Source of the DNA: Beroe forskalii
Lineage: Eukaryota; Ctenophora; Nuda; Beroida; Beroidae
Direction: 5' to 3'
Assembly: GCA_011033025.1 (NCBI GenBank)
Contig: WFMF01000063.1
Span: 62,001 to 126,000 of the forward strand
DNA length: 64,000 nt
In this document: in pieces, positions 46,199 through 58,100 of the stretch
Position numbering within the stretch: position 1 is the first letter of the stretch
Layout of the letters: the number at the start of each line of letters is the position of its first letter
Position numbers and translations under genes: made by a program
Notes under the pieces: generated by a model
Database searches by the model: none
What the model was told of the DNA's origin: nothing
The model's input: the letters and a program-made list of their open reading frames with translations, nothing else

Positions 46199-49100
46199 TT
46201 AAGTCTTGTGGTATATGGGTCCGAACTTGCTCATGTATGCGGATATGTACAGCTTGACTCGCTGTTTCAGACTGTCTGTAATGTTGAGATCCGAGACGCC
46301 TTTCCGCTGTAGCTCCTTCTCCGTGAGTCCGTGTGTCAACTGAAGTGGTGTAAGAGATTCAGAACGAAGTATTTCTAATTTATTTGGTTGGGATCAGTCT
46401 TTCACTCACTTGGAGAAATACTGAAATTCTTTCAAATACTGAAATTCAGGCACAGGATTTACCGATTTAGTTCAATGCTTCTTAGGGATACATACCTTTC
46501 TAGCAACGTATTTGAAGTCACTGTTGTCCATGATGCGCCCCACTTTGCAATCCACTTTGTTGTATTTGCCCAGGTTGTTGACCACTATCTTTGCAAGTTG
46601 AGACTTGAAGTCAGCGAGTAGTTTCTTAGACGCAGCATCGAGCTCCGGCTCACTTTTCTTGGCAGCAAAACTACTAGTGGACTGAAAAAAGTCGCTGACA
46701 TTAGAAATCATAAACAAGCGAGTTTACATGGTTATCAATGGAGTTATCCAAGTCATCATTAAAACTACAAACTAGAATAGAACTTTAGCAATATTCAATG
46801 ATTACTGTGTGCAACATAGATCAGTCGTAGATCAAAAGAGCTGCGCGCAATTTTTGACCATTTCACCGATCTGTGAATGTCCAATCGATATCATTTGCAT
46901 GGATACAGTTTATGGCATTAGACACCGTCTGTGAAAATTTGAAGCATTTTCAGCCAAAAATGACCACGGTATAGCAGAATGTAGTCAGTTTCGGACCGAA
47001 AGTACTAATTTCGGTCCGAAACTGATCTATGTTGTACAGTGTACACAGTACCTTCTGCTTGACAGGTGACTCGTCCCTCTTCGCTTTCTTGTGAACTGGT
47101 GGCTGAGGTTGCTGCTGGGGAGGTGGCTTCTTCGGAGTGGGGGAGGAGGGGGTTTCCAGCTTCTTCGAGCTGGACGGATCTTCTGCGACAGGAGCATCCC
47201 ACTGCGTTTCCCTGGTATAGTAGAAGATTCATTACCAAATGGTTCAAGGAAATGTCTTGACTATCCTCAAGGTATAAAGCCAACATTTGTCACTATGGTT
47301 GTTCGGATATGTGCCTAGCCTGGCGAACACAGTTGATGTCCTTGCTGAACGGCATGTTATTAAACAAGGAACTGAAGCTGAGAGATTCCGTTCAGTCCGA
47401 TCAGCTATTGTGTCAAATGTTGGTATATACAAAGTGTGTTTATCAACACAACCCCAGATTGACATCATCTCAGAAGCAGGTAATCAAGACATTCGCATTA
47501 TGTGAGATCATGTACATTGCAAAGCATGTACAGTACCCACCTGGTAATAGCATGGTAGTAGTATATCTTGCCGTCGTTATCCTTGGCAGTTCGCCAGTGA
47601 GGTGGCAGTTTCTTGTCTTCTGGTCGGATGGGAGGCGCTGAGGACTGGGCAGCTGACGGCTGTGTCTTGACCGTCGACGACTTCTTTTCAACCTCCGGTT
47701 CTTTGGGCAGTGCTGGTAGAGCTGTCGAGCTTACCCCTGTTCAAATGTGTTAAAATAATGTCACACATGCCATATCAGGGATATTTGCACCAGTGTACGT
47801 GATACTGATTTAACGGTAATCACCAACCAACATGACATTGACATATCAGGATGACTTAGGGGACTTAGATATCCCCTGCTTTAGACTTACCATTGCCAGC
47901 AACGATACACAATTTCATGACATCAATTTGTAGAGAAGGGTTGCATCAAACGCAAAGTTTACACCGATAAAGTTACCTGAAGTCGGTTGAGTGATTTGCT
48001 GGGAAGTTGCCGGCACGGAATCAGATTTGGTGGTAGCTGATGTTCCCAGACTGGTGCCGCCTATGTTGCTAGTAGTGGCCATAGCACCGCCTATTGTAGA
48101 AGGTACCACACCCTGTAGAATGCCAATTGTCAGTGGGGTGGGTTGGAAATATTATCACATGTCATGTTATCCATTATCATGTTATCACATGTCATGTAAT
48201 ATCGGGGCTAAAAAGGTCGATCTTACACGTGCGCACCTGAACGTGTACAATGTACATAACTGCATTTGAGCGTTAAGGTATTCACTCGTTCACCTATTCA
48301 AGTGTTTTGACACGTGTTTAATTCACTCGTACAATCAAATTTAATGGGCCCTACTACGATTCGCAGAAGCACGTAAAATTTTAGGCATGTAGCCTAAAAT
48401 CTGACATGAATGCAAATACGACCCACCGTGCGCGTGAAATTGGACACGATGTTTTGCGTTCTGTACCAGATATATCAACAAAAACTAGCAATACAGAAGA
48501 TGATTCCGTATAGTGGATGCAAATTGTGAAAATGCGCGCGTGCTCACAATGACGACCTGGCTGAAATGAAATTGTGAAAATTTTCACATTTTGCCAAAAC
48601 TGGATGAGAATGGCTGAAATATGTTTGAATAATCGATATAAGTGACCTAAAGTCGTTTTTGGAGTCTTGGTCATTTTTGTGTCGTCGATATAGGCGAAAA
48701 GGGTTGAATTTAAAGATTGATCAAATCTGACTTTTCTCGGAGCAAATGCATAGGAGACAGATAGGAAACATTCAGTTTAAACCAAAACATATTTCCTTGG
48801 GGAGGATGCATCCATTCCCGAATATTTAGGCGTGTAAAAACGTGGTTGCATTTTCAAATTTTCTGTGAAAATGGTTTTAGCTAGTTTTGGGGACTGAAAA
48901 CGTGTTAAAATCGTTTAGACATGCTTGTAAAGTAAATACAAGTAACTTAAGATTGTTTTTGAGCAATTATAAAGTTGCTCAAATTTAGAATAATTACCTG
49001 GTACATGCCCTTATCTAACCGGCCTTCTAGACTTAGAGATTTTTTCCAAAGGGCCGGGCAAGAAAGACCGGTCAAGGCTTCAAAGTGGGGTCGGTTGAAT

Positions 49101-52100
49101 TTAAGGCCAGTTATTTCCGTCAAATGAAACTTTTATGACCTCACTTATACAGTGTTTAATAAGACACTTGAACACTATAAAAGATAACATAACACAATAA
49201 TGCCCTAAATTATCATATCACACGGGAATTTGTGGACCTTTTGATTCAATTTACTGGATTTAAAATGGATATAAATGGCTATTTCGGCGTGTGAAATCAT
49301 TGGTCTGGAAACCACTTGATAAGTTGATACATTTATTTTGTTCAAAAATTTTTGTCCATGGGTTAAAAGTTATCATAAGATAAATTGAGCGTGGTTCTTG
49401 GACCGAAAAGGGCTCGCAAAACCGTGGATGCTTTTCACATTTTTTATGAAAATGGTTTTGTGCGAGAACTGCGTGAAAATGGCTCAGTTAAAAAAATTTA
49501 TAAGAGTATTAGGTACTTAGGATCGTTTTTAGAATGCTTGAGAACTTCCGGCCCCTACGAGGCCGAAAAAGGCCCACCCAACTCAAAATACGCTGTTTTT
49601 CGCCCTTAAGGAATGCATTTTCACAAAAAATTTGAAAATGGTTTTGTGCGAGTTTTGAGAGCTGGAAATGTGTAAAAATGGTTCAGACATGATTGAATAG
49701 CGAATGCAAGTAACTTAGGATCGTTTTTGAGAGTTTTGAGAAGTTTTGGGCCCCAATATGGCCGAAAAAGGCCCAAAAAGGCCGAAAAATAAAGTTGCTC
49801 AAATTTGATTTTATCGACTGAAAAGTAATTCTAGACATCCTAGGAAACATTCTGCGTGGTTTTTAGACCGAAATACGCTGTTTTCCGCCTGTGAGGGATG
49901 CATCCATTTCTGAAAAACGGCCTGTAAAAAAGTGAATGCATTTTCACAAAAAGTGTGAAAATGGTTTTGTGCGAGTTTTGAGGGCTGGAAATGTGTGAAA
50001 ATGGTTCAGACATGATTGTATAGCGAATGCAAGTTACTTAGGATCGTTTTTGGAGTTTTGAGAAGTTTTGGGCTATTATATGGCCGAAAAGGCCGAAAAT
50101 AAAGTTGCTCAAATTTGATTTTTATCGACTGGAAAGTAATTCTAGACATCCTAGGAAACATTCTGCGTGGTTTTAGACCGAAATACGCTGTTTTCCGCCT
50201 GTGAGGGATGCATCCATTTCTGAAAAAACGGCCTGTAAAAAAAAAAGTGGATGCATTTTCACAAAAAGTGTGAAAATGGTTTTATGCGAGTTTTGAGGGC
50301 TGGGAATGTGTAAAATGGTTCAGACATGATTGTATAGCGAATGCAAGTTACTTAGGATCGTTTTTGGGAGTTTTGAGAAGTTTGGGCTAATATGGCCGAA
50401 TAAGGCCCAAAAGCCGAAAAATAAAGTTGCTCAAATTTGATTTTTATCGACTGGAAAGTAATTCTAGACATCCTAGGAAACATTCTGCGTGGTTTTTAGA
50501 CCGAAATACGCTGTTTTCCGCCTGTGAGGGATGCATCCATTTCTGAAAAACGGCCTGTAAAAAAGTGGATGCATTTTCACAAAAAGTGTGAAAATGGTTT
50601 TGTGGGAGTTTTGGGGGCTGGAAATGTGTAAAAATGATTCAGAAATGATTGTATAGCGAATGCAAGTTACTTAGGATCGTTTTTGGGAGTTTTGAGAAGT
50701 TTTGGGCTAATATGGCCGAAAAGGCCCAAAAGGCCGAAAAATAAAGTTGCTCAAATTTGATTTTCATCGACTGGAAAGTAATTCTAGAGATCCTAGAAAC
50801 ATTCTGCGTGGTTTTAGACCGAAATACGCTGTTTTCCGCCTGTGAGGATGCATCCATTTCTGAAAAACGGCCTGTAAAAAAGTGGATGCATTTTCACAAA
50901 AAGTGTGAAAATGGTTTTGTGCGAGTTTTGAGGGCTGGAAAAGTGTAAAAATGGTTCAGACATGATTGTATAGCGAATGCAAGTTACTTAGGATCGTTTT
51001 TGGGAGTTTTGAGAAGTTTTGGGCCCCAATATGGCCGTAAAATGCCCAAAAAGGCCGAAAAATAAAGTTGCTCAAATTTGATTTTCATCGACTGGAAAGT
51101 AATTCTAGAGATCTAGGAAACATTCGTGGTTTTTAGACCGAAATACGCTGTTTTTCCGCCTGTGAGGGATGCATCCATTTCTGAAAAACGGCCTGTAAAA
51201 AAGTGGATGCATTTTCACAAAAAGTGTGAAAATGGTTTTGTGCGAGTTTTTAGGGCTGGAAATGTGTAAAAATGGTTCAGACATGATTGTATAGCGAATG
51301 CAATTTACTCAGGATCGTTTTTGGGAGTTTTCAGAAGTTTTGGGCCCCACTATGGCCGAAAAAGACCCAAAAAGGCCGAAAAAATTTGGTTGCTCAAATT
51401 TGATTTCTATTACTAATTTCGGTCCAAAAACTACGCAGAATGTTTCCTAGGATGTCTAAAATTACTTTCCAGTCGATAGAAATCAAATTTGAGCAACTTA
51501 ATGGGGCCCAAAACTTCTCAAAACTCCCAAAAACGATCCTAAGTAACTTGCATTCGCTATACAATCATTTCTGAATCATTTTTACACATTTCCAGCCCCC
51601 AAAACTCCCACAAAACCATTTTCACACTTTTGTAAAAATGCATCCACTTTTTTTACAGGCCGTTTTTCAGAAATGGATGCATCCTCACAGGCGGAAAACA
51701 GTATTTTGGTCTAAAAACCACGCAGAATGTTTCCTAGGATCTCTAGAATTACTTTCCAGTCGATGAAAATCAAATTTGAGCAACTTTATTTTTCGGCCTT
51801 TTTGGGCCATATTGGGGCCCAAAACTTCTCAAAACTCCCAAAAACGATCCTAAGTAACTTGCATTCGCTACACAATCATGTCTGAACCACTTTTACACAT
51901 TTCCAGCCCTCAAAACTCGCACAAAACCATTTTCACACTTTTTGTGAAAATGCATCCACTTTTTTACAGGCCGTTTTTCAGAAATGGATGCATCCCTCAC
52001 AGGCGGAAAACAGCGTATTTCGGTCTAAAAACCACGCAGAATGTTTCCTAGGATCTCTAGAATTACTTTCCAGTCGATGAAAATCAAATTTGAGCAACTT

Positions 52101-54868
52101 TATTTTTCGGCCTTTTTGGGCCTTTTTCGGCCATATTGGGGCCCAAAACTTCTCAAAACTCCCAAAAACGATCCTAAGTAACTTGCATTCGCTATACAAT
52201 CATGTCTGAACCATTTTTACACATTTCCAGCCCTCAAAACTCGCACAAAACCATTTTCACAAAATATGTGAAAATTTTCACATTGCATCCAAGTGCATCC
52301 AATTTGCATCCACTTTTACGGAATCATAGCCTTTTCCGCCTTTTAACAAAACGTCAATTTGACCGCGTTCTGCGAATTTCTAATTTGAAGTTCACTAAAA
52401 ATTTTCCTCCTCAGCTCTACAGCCTTAAATATTTCGCGAGCGATTGAAGTGAGCCGCCATTAACTAAGTTTTGACCTGAATGACAGTAGGCAGGAATATT
52501 TCCTGGACAGGCTGAGATAACATTACTTGGACAGGCTGAGAGAACATTACCTGGACAGGTTGAGAGAACATTACCTGGACAGGTTGAGAGAATATTACCT
52601 GGACAGGTTGAGAGAACATTACCTGGACAGGCTGAGAGAACATTACCTGGACAGGTTGAGAGAATATTACCTGGACAGGCTGAGATAACATTACTTGGAC
52701 AGGCTGAGAGAACATTACCTGGACAGGTTGAGAGAATATTACCTGGACAGGCTGAGAGAATATTACCTGGACAGGTTGAGAGAACATTACCTGGACAGGC
52801 TGAGAGAACATTACCTGGACAGGCTGAGAGAACATTACCTGGACAGGTTGAAAGAATATTACCTGGACAGGCTGAGAGAATATTACCTGGACAGGTTGAG
52901 AGAATATTACCTGGACAGGCTGAGAGAATATTACCTGGACAGGTTGAGAGAATATTACCTGGACAGGTTGAGAGAATATTACCTGGACAGGTTGAGAGAA
53001 TATTACCTGGACAGGCTGAGAGAACATTACCTGGACAGGCTGAGAGAATATTACCTGGACAGGTTGAGAGAATATTACCTGGACAGGTTGAGAGAACATT
53101 ACCTGGACAGGTTGAGAGAATATTACCTGGACAGGCTGAGAGAATATTACCTGGACAGGCTGAGAGAATATTACCTGGACAGGTTGAGAGAATATTACCT
53201 GGACAGGTTGAGAGAATATTACCTGGACAGGTTGAGAGAATATTACCTGAACAGGTTGAGAGAATATTACCTGGACAGGTTGAGAGAAAATTACCTGGAC
53301 AGGCTGAGAGAATATTACCTGGACAGGTTGAGAGAATATTACCTGGACAGGTTGAGAGAACATTACCTGGACAGGTTGAGAGAATATTACCTGGACAGGT
53401 TGAGAGAATATTACCTGGACAGGCTGAGAGAATATTACCTGGACAGGTTGAGAGAATATTACCTGGACAGGTCGAGAGAATATTACCTGGACAGGTTGAG
53501 AGAATATTACCTGGACAGGTTGAGAGAAGGGAATATTACCTGGACAGGTTGAGAGAATATTACCTGGACAGGCTGAGAGAATATTACCTGGACAGGTTGA
53601 GAGAATATTACCTGGACAGGTTGAGAGAATATTACCTGGACAGGCTGAGAGAAGGGAAGGGGAGCCGTAAGAGCGGCGCCAGGAAGGCTGGGTTCCGGAA
53701 TGCCCTTGTACATGTCGTGCGGCATGTTTGGCAGTGAGAACTGGGAGGCTTGTGCCATCTGAGTCATCCCGTACTGGTGCATGTTGAGGCCGTGAGTAGG
53801 GAGTCTGTGTTGGGGAATGATGGGGTGGGGTACCCCAGCCACACCCCCTCCTGCTGGACGCTGGCTCAGCGAGGTGTCCAGACCTGCCCTGATGTCTGCT
53901 GGAGATTGGTATCTGTACGGCATGTTGCCACCCCACTGATCGAATCGAGGTGGTCGTACCATAGGCTGTCTAGACTTGTGGTCATAAGGCGGTCTCTCGG
54001 ACCGGGTCATGTCCAGAGGAGAGCGGTATCGCATGTGCAAGGGCTGTCGAGGAGGGGGGCCGCCCATATCAGGGAGACCACTCATCAGATGAGTTCGGAT
54101 AGGAGAGTCAAACAAGGCTGTCCGCACCCCCTCACCTTGGTTTCTAGGTTTGAACATGGGCATGGACCCTGCGAACCTTGGAAAGCTGCCCGCGTTCCTT
54201 GGGTTAAAGCCAGGCGGGTAGCGAGGCATTCGGGGAGGAGCGTCCGCTGAGAATGGATCACTTTGACCGCCTGTCAAGAAAGTTGTAGGGCGTGCTTGTC
54301 CGAAGGCAGGAGGAAAATTGTCTGATTTAGGTGGCTCTTTGGCTTCTTTTGGCAATGGGGCCCTTACAATAGGCTCACTTGGCGCTATGGGCTGCTGAGG
54401 GGGTGCCAGCGGCATTGACGGGCTCCTCTGTGGAACTGAGGGAGATGCCACATTGGCATCAGAAGGTACTTTCTGCATCTTGTCTTTAGAAGAACTCCTG
54501 TCTTTGGAAGAACTCCTGTCACGTTTGTCTTTGGAACTCTTTCTCTCCTTTGAAGAGGATCTGCGTTCTTTGCTGCTCCTCCGATCGTCCTTGTCGTCAC
54601 GTGACTTGTCACGTGAGCCACGTGAGAAGCGGGACGAGTACTCGCTAGTCAGACTATCGTAGTCCCTCTTCTGGTCCCTACCGCGATCATACCGCCCTCT
54701 ATCATCCCTTCTATCATCTCTCCTATAGTCCCTCTTGTCTCGCCTGTCATCCCTTCTATCATCCCTGCGGTCATCCCTCCTATCGTCCCTGCGGTCATCC
54801 CTTCGATCCCTATCTGAATCCCACCGACTAGTTCGCTTTTCATCACGCCGAGGCTCATCACGTTTGTC
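46199..54868 (-). CDS. SETD2: SETD2 (H3K36 methyltransferase), C-terminal exons with WW and SRI domains
   Basis: SETD2 trimethylates H3K36 behind elongating RNA polymerase II. Exons seen: about 54868 (into the gap)-53636, 48112-47977, 47738-47541, 47211-47052, 46681-46496 and 46339-46199, phase-consistent. The first is an Arg/Asp/Ser-rich then Pro/Met/Arg-rich exon ([29 protein letters not shown]). The third and fourth hold the WW domain ([20 protein letters not shown], then ETQWDAP). The last two hold the SRI domain ([56 protein letters not shown]), which binds the phosphorylated Pol II CTD. The WW-SRI order identifies the gene. The RD-rich exon is assigned by strand and matching phase across a 5.5-kb intron. 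The AWS/SET catalytic exons lie beyond the gap or outside the window. Confidence 0.85.
46804..47040. mobile_element. MITE-like element in a SETD2 intron
   Basis: Terminal inverted repeats ACTGTGTGCAACATAGATCAGT (46804-46825) and the mirror ACTGATCTATGTTGTACAGT (47021-47040). Inside the right end is a 16-bp perfect-stem hairpin (46985-47023, stem CAGTTTCGGACCGAAA). No coding. Its right end lies about 12 bp from the donor of the WW exon. Confidence 0.75.
48494..52327. mobile_element. fold-back satellite element B (subfamily II), inside a SETD2 intron
   Basis: 3.8 kb, same layout and ends as element A: left CAGAAGATGATTCCGTATAG, right CCACTTTTACGGAATCAT. The left module (48494-49640) is nearly identical to that of A, including the non-satellite block. 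Five forward units follow (CGACTG markers near 49818, 50128, 50448, 50769 and 51089). The switch point lies at about 51400 with the same TACTAATTTCGGTCC string as A, then about three reverse units. Flanking sequence differs from A, so the two are separate insertions of one family. Confidence 0.85.
52494..53658 (-). repeat. 24-bp minisatellite of 5' splice sites at a SETD2 exon end
   Basis: About 48 units. In gene orientation each reads CCTGTCCAG/GTAATATTCT then CTCAA. The first unit overlaps the end of the RD-rich exon (donor at 53636/53635), so almost every unit is a perfect copy of the native donor. 24 bp keeps the reading frame: read through, each unit adds VIFSQPVQ. The opposite strand is also open (YYLDRLRE repeats), a by-product of the period. 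One unit near 53521-53545 still carries the exon's GAGAAGGGA, showing the array grew from the junction. Confidence 0.9.
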
Positions 54869-54968
54869 NNNNNNNNNNNNNNNNNNNNNNNNNNNNNNNN
54901 NNNNNNNNNNNNNNNNNNNNNNNNNNNNNNNNNNNNNNNNNNNNNNNNNNNNNNNNNNNNNNNNNNNN
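54869..54968. other. assembly gap (100 N)
   Basis: Exactly 100 undetermined bases within or at the 5' edge of the RD-rich SETD2 exon, in a GAYMGN-type low-complexity repeat. The true gap size is unknown. Confidence 0.99.
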
Positions 54969-55129
54969 CACCTTCCATAGAAACGCCTAATACTAAGAAT
55001 CACATCACCTGCAAGATACCTATTTGATACTACCAATTTAGAAATACCCATAAAACTATAAAAGGCAATGAGCATACTAACTCTTCCTACTAACTCTTCC
55101 AATTGTAATTGTTTTCATCTTCAACTAAT

Positions 55130-58100
55130 TTATTATGGTTCCCTCTACCCTTTACCCTCTACTAAAATCCCAAGCATCAGCACCCTGTCAGGCGAGAGCG
55201 TCTTTTTCTACGAGGCACTGTCGTTAATCGAAGACCCGACTACGACACATACTACAACATCACCAAGAAGAGTATCGCTAGTCAGAGCGATAGTAAAGAA
55301 CCCATAGTACTGACCGATCAGTTATTACGCTGTGCTCAGCGAAAGACTGTAAAACACCGCGTGTTAACGGTGTAAAATCTGTGCTTTGCTCTGACAGTCT
55401 GACCATCACTCCATCATGGGTAAAATTTACTCCACCTAAAAGACAGGAGAACAGCAGGGGACAGCTCTCCTTAGCGACTTCGAGCAGTGCGCTGCTGCGG
55501 GAGATGAGGGCAAAGCAAGGGCAGCGTGCATTCACCTTAGGGTGTGGTTCACCGGAGTTAAAAACCTAAGAATCTTCTTCGGCAGCCTGTTGAAGGCTAC
55601 TGATATGGCTCACACAGACTACATAAACCTGGTCATTCTGAGAACTCTGCTTTTCGAAGCATATATGATAAGGTTTTTATGCACTTTTCTGCTTATTGGT
55701 ATTTATAATTTATTATGGCTCCTCTACACTTCACCCCTACTACGATCCGCAGCATCAGCATCCTGTCAGGCCAGAGCGTCTTTTTCTACGAAGAGGCACT
55801 GTCGTTAATCGAAGAATTCGACTACGACACATACTACAACATCACCAAGGAGAGTATCGCTAGTCAGAGCGATAGTAAAGAACCCATAGTACTGACCCAT
55901 CAGTTATTACGCTGTGCTCAGCGAAAGACTGTAAAACACCGCGTGTAAACGGTGTAAAGTCTGTGCTTTGCTCTGACAGTCTGACCATCACTCCATCATG
56001 GGTAAAATTTACTCAACTTATAAGACAGGAGAACAGCAAGGGATCACGGCTCTCCTTAGCGACTTCGAGCAGTACGCTGCTGCCGCAGATGAGGACAAAG
56101 CAAGGACAGCGTGCATTCACCTTAGGGTGTGGTTCACCGGGGTTAAAAACCTAAGAATCTTCTTCAGTAGCCTGTTGAAGGTTACCGATATGGGTCACAC
56201 AGACCACATCAGGCTGGTCACTCTGAGAACTCTGCTTTTCGAAGCATATATGATAAGGTTTTTATGCACTTTTCTGCTTATTGGTATTTATAATTTATTA
56301 TGGCTCCTCTACACTTCACCCCTACTACGATCCGCAGCATCAGCATCCTGTCAGGCCAGAGCGTCTTTTTCTACGAAAAGGCACTGTCGTTAATCGGAGA
56401 CTTCAACTATGAAGCATACTACACCATCACCAAGAAGAGTATCGCCAGACAGAGCGATAGTGAAGTACCCAGTACTGACCAATCAGTTATTACGCTGTGC
56501 TCAGCCTAAGACTGCAAAACACCACGTGTTTACGGGGTGAAATCTGTGCTTTGCCCAAATCATCAGCACATCATTGGCGACATCTACACCTCCTACAAGG
56601 CAGGAGAACAGCAGGGGACGGCACTCCTTAGCGACTTCGAGCAGTGCGCTGCTGCTGGAGATGAGGACAAAGCAAGGGCAGCGACGCAGCGTGCATCCGC
56701 ACCAGGGGTGTGGTTAACTAAGGGTTAAAAACCTAAGAATCTTCTTCAGTAGTCGCTGTTGAAGGCTACTGATATAACTCACACCGACCACATCAGGCTG
56801 GTCACTCTGAGAACTCTGCTTTCGAAGCATATATGATAAGGTTTCTGCACATTTCTGATTGTTAATAATTACATTTGAGTATTTATAATTGATTTGACGA
56901 ATTTCCTCCTCATGGCAACCCCTGTAGTTGTAGGCATCTGAATAATTTATAAGAATTCTCAATTTTATTTACTATTATATTTTACTAATATAAATTTAAT
57001 TCTAATTCTAATTCTCATAATCAGGTTTTCTCTAACCTTCAAAAATCACCTGCCTGCCTCTTGGCTACGAATTTCAGAAGAGCCAGCTGAAATTCCTGAA
57101 AATGGAAAAGACAAAGGAGATGCATTCATATATCTCATGAAAGAATTGCAAAATAGCGGTAAGAAATGTCTTATTCTAATTCTACCAGTATCACACCATC
57201 TGCTAATTCTACTGATAGTCTTTATATTGTGAGCTCATAAACTAGTCTTTAATAAGTCCCTCTTCTCCTGCAGATTCATAACTCTGCAGCTCAACGCTGA
57301 AGCTGCGTCACGACGGGTTTATTGCGAACTCACCCCTGCAGCAGTGAGCACTAATGCAAGGACCCTCAATCCGAGCATCGAGCTTGTTTACAACCCGACA
57401 CCTACATTGAGCTCTAGGACCACCCCTGGCATAGCCATCGATACTGTAAGTATTATATTCCTGCACCAAGATAATATAACACGCACTAAACCGAAAAGAT
57501 TGTTAGTCAAATGCAGTTACATTATGTTATTTTATGGACCCACCGACCATGTTTTAAATGCGATGCTCTTTAAAGCCAATATAATATCATATGTGTTAAG
57601 CGAAACATAGAAAATTAATTATTTATGGTGCAGTGAAAAACAGTGCGTCATAGTTTATTCCACACGGTAGTATCCCTATATACTTAAATAGTCGTATTTA
57701 GATCATAATCTAAGATATTTCCTACAGTAGCGGATAACTGTGCACTGGCAGCACTAGCGGGACTTCCTCAACCCGTCATCGAGCTTGTCAGCACAACAAC
57801 CCTTTTACTGAATTATCGACCACAGCTCTCTACGACCAGCGTCCTCATTGCATTAACTCTTCTGTTTAACTTTCCAATTGTACTGCTTTCATCTTAAACT
57901 AATATTATTATGGCTCCTCTTATGAAATCACACCTATTGTGATCCCAGCATCAGCATCCTGTCAGGCTCGAGCATTTTTCTACGAAGACCACTTTCTTAA
58001 ATCGAAGAATTCGACTACGAAGCATTTTCAAGCAGAGTATCGCCAGACAGAGCGAAGGTGAAGTACTCAGTACTGACCAATCAGTAATAACGCTGTGCTC

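Noticed and set aside
52695-53552. Plus-strand open frame of YYLDRLRE repeats, 285 residues
   Set aside because: It is the reverse side of the 24-bp SETD2 donor minisatellite. Any 24-bp period without stops stays open on both strands.
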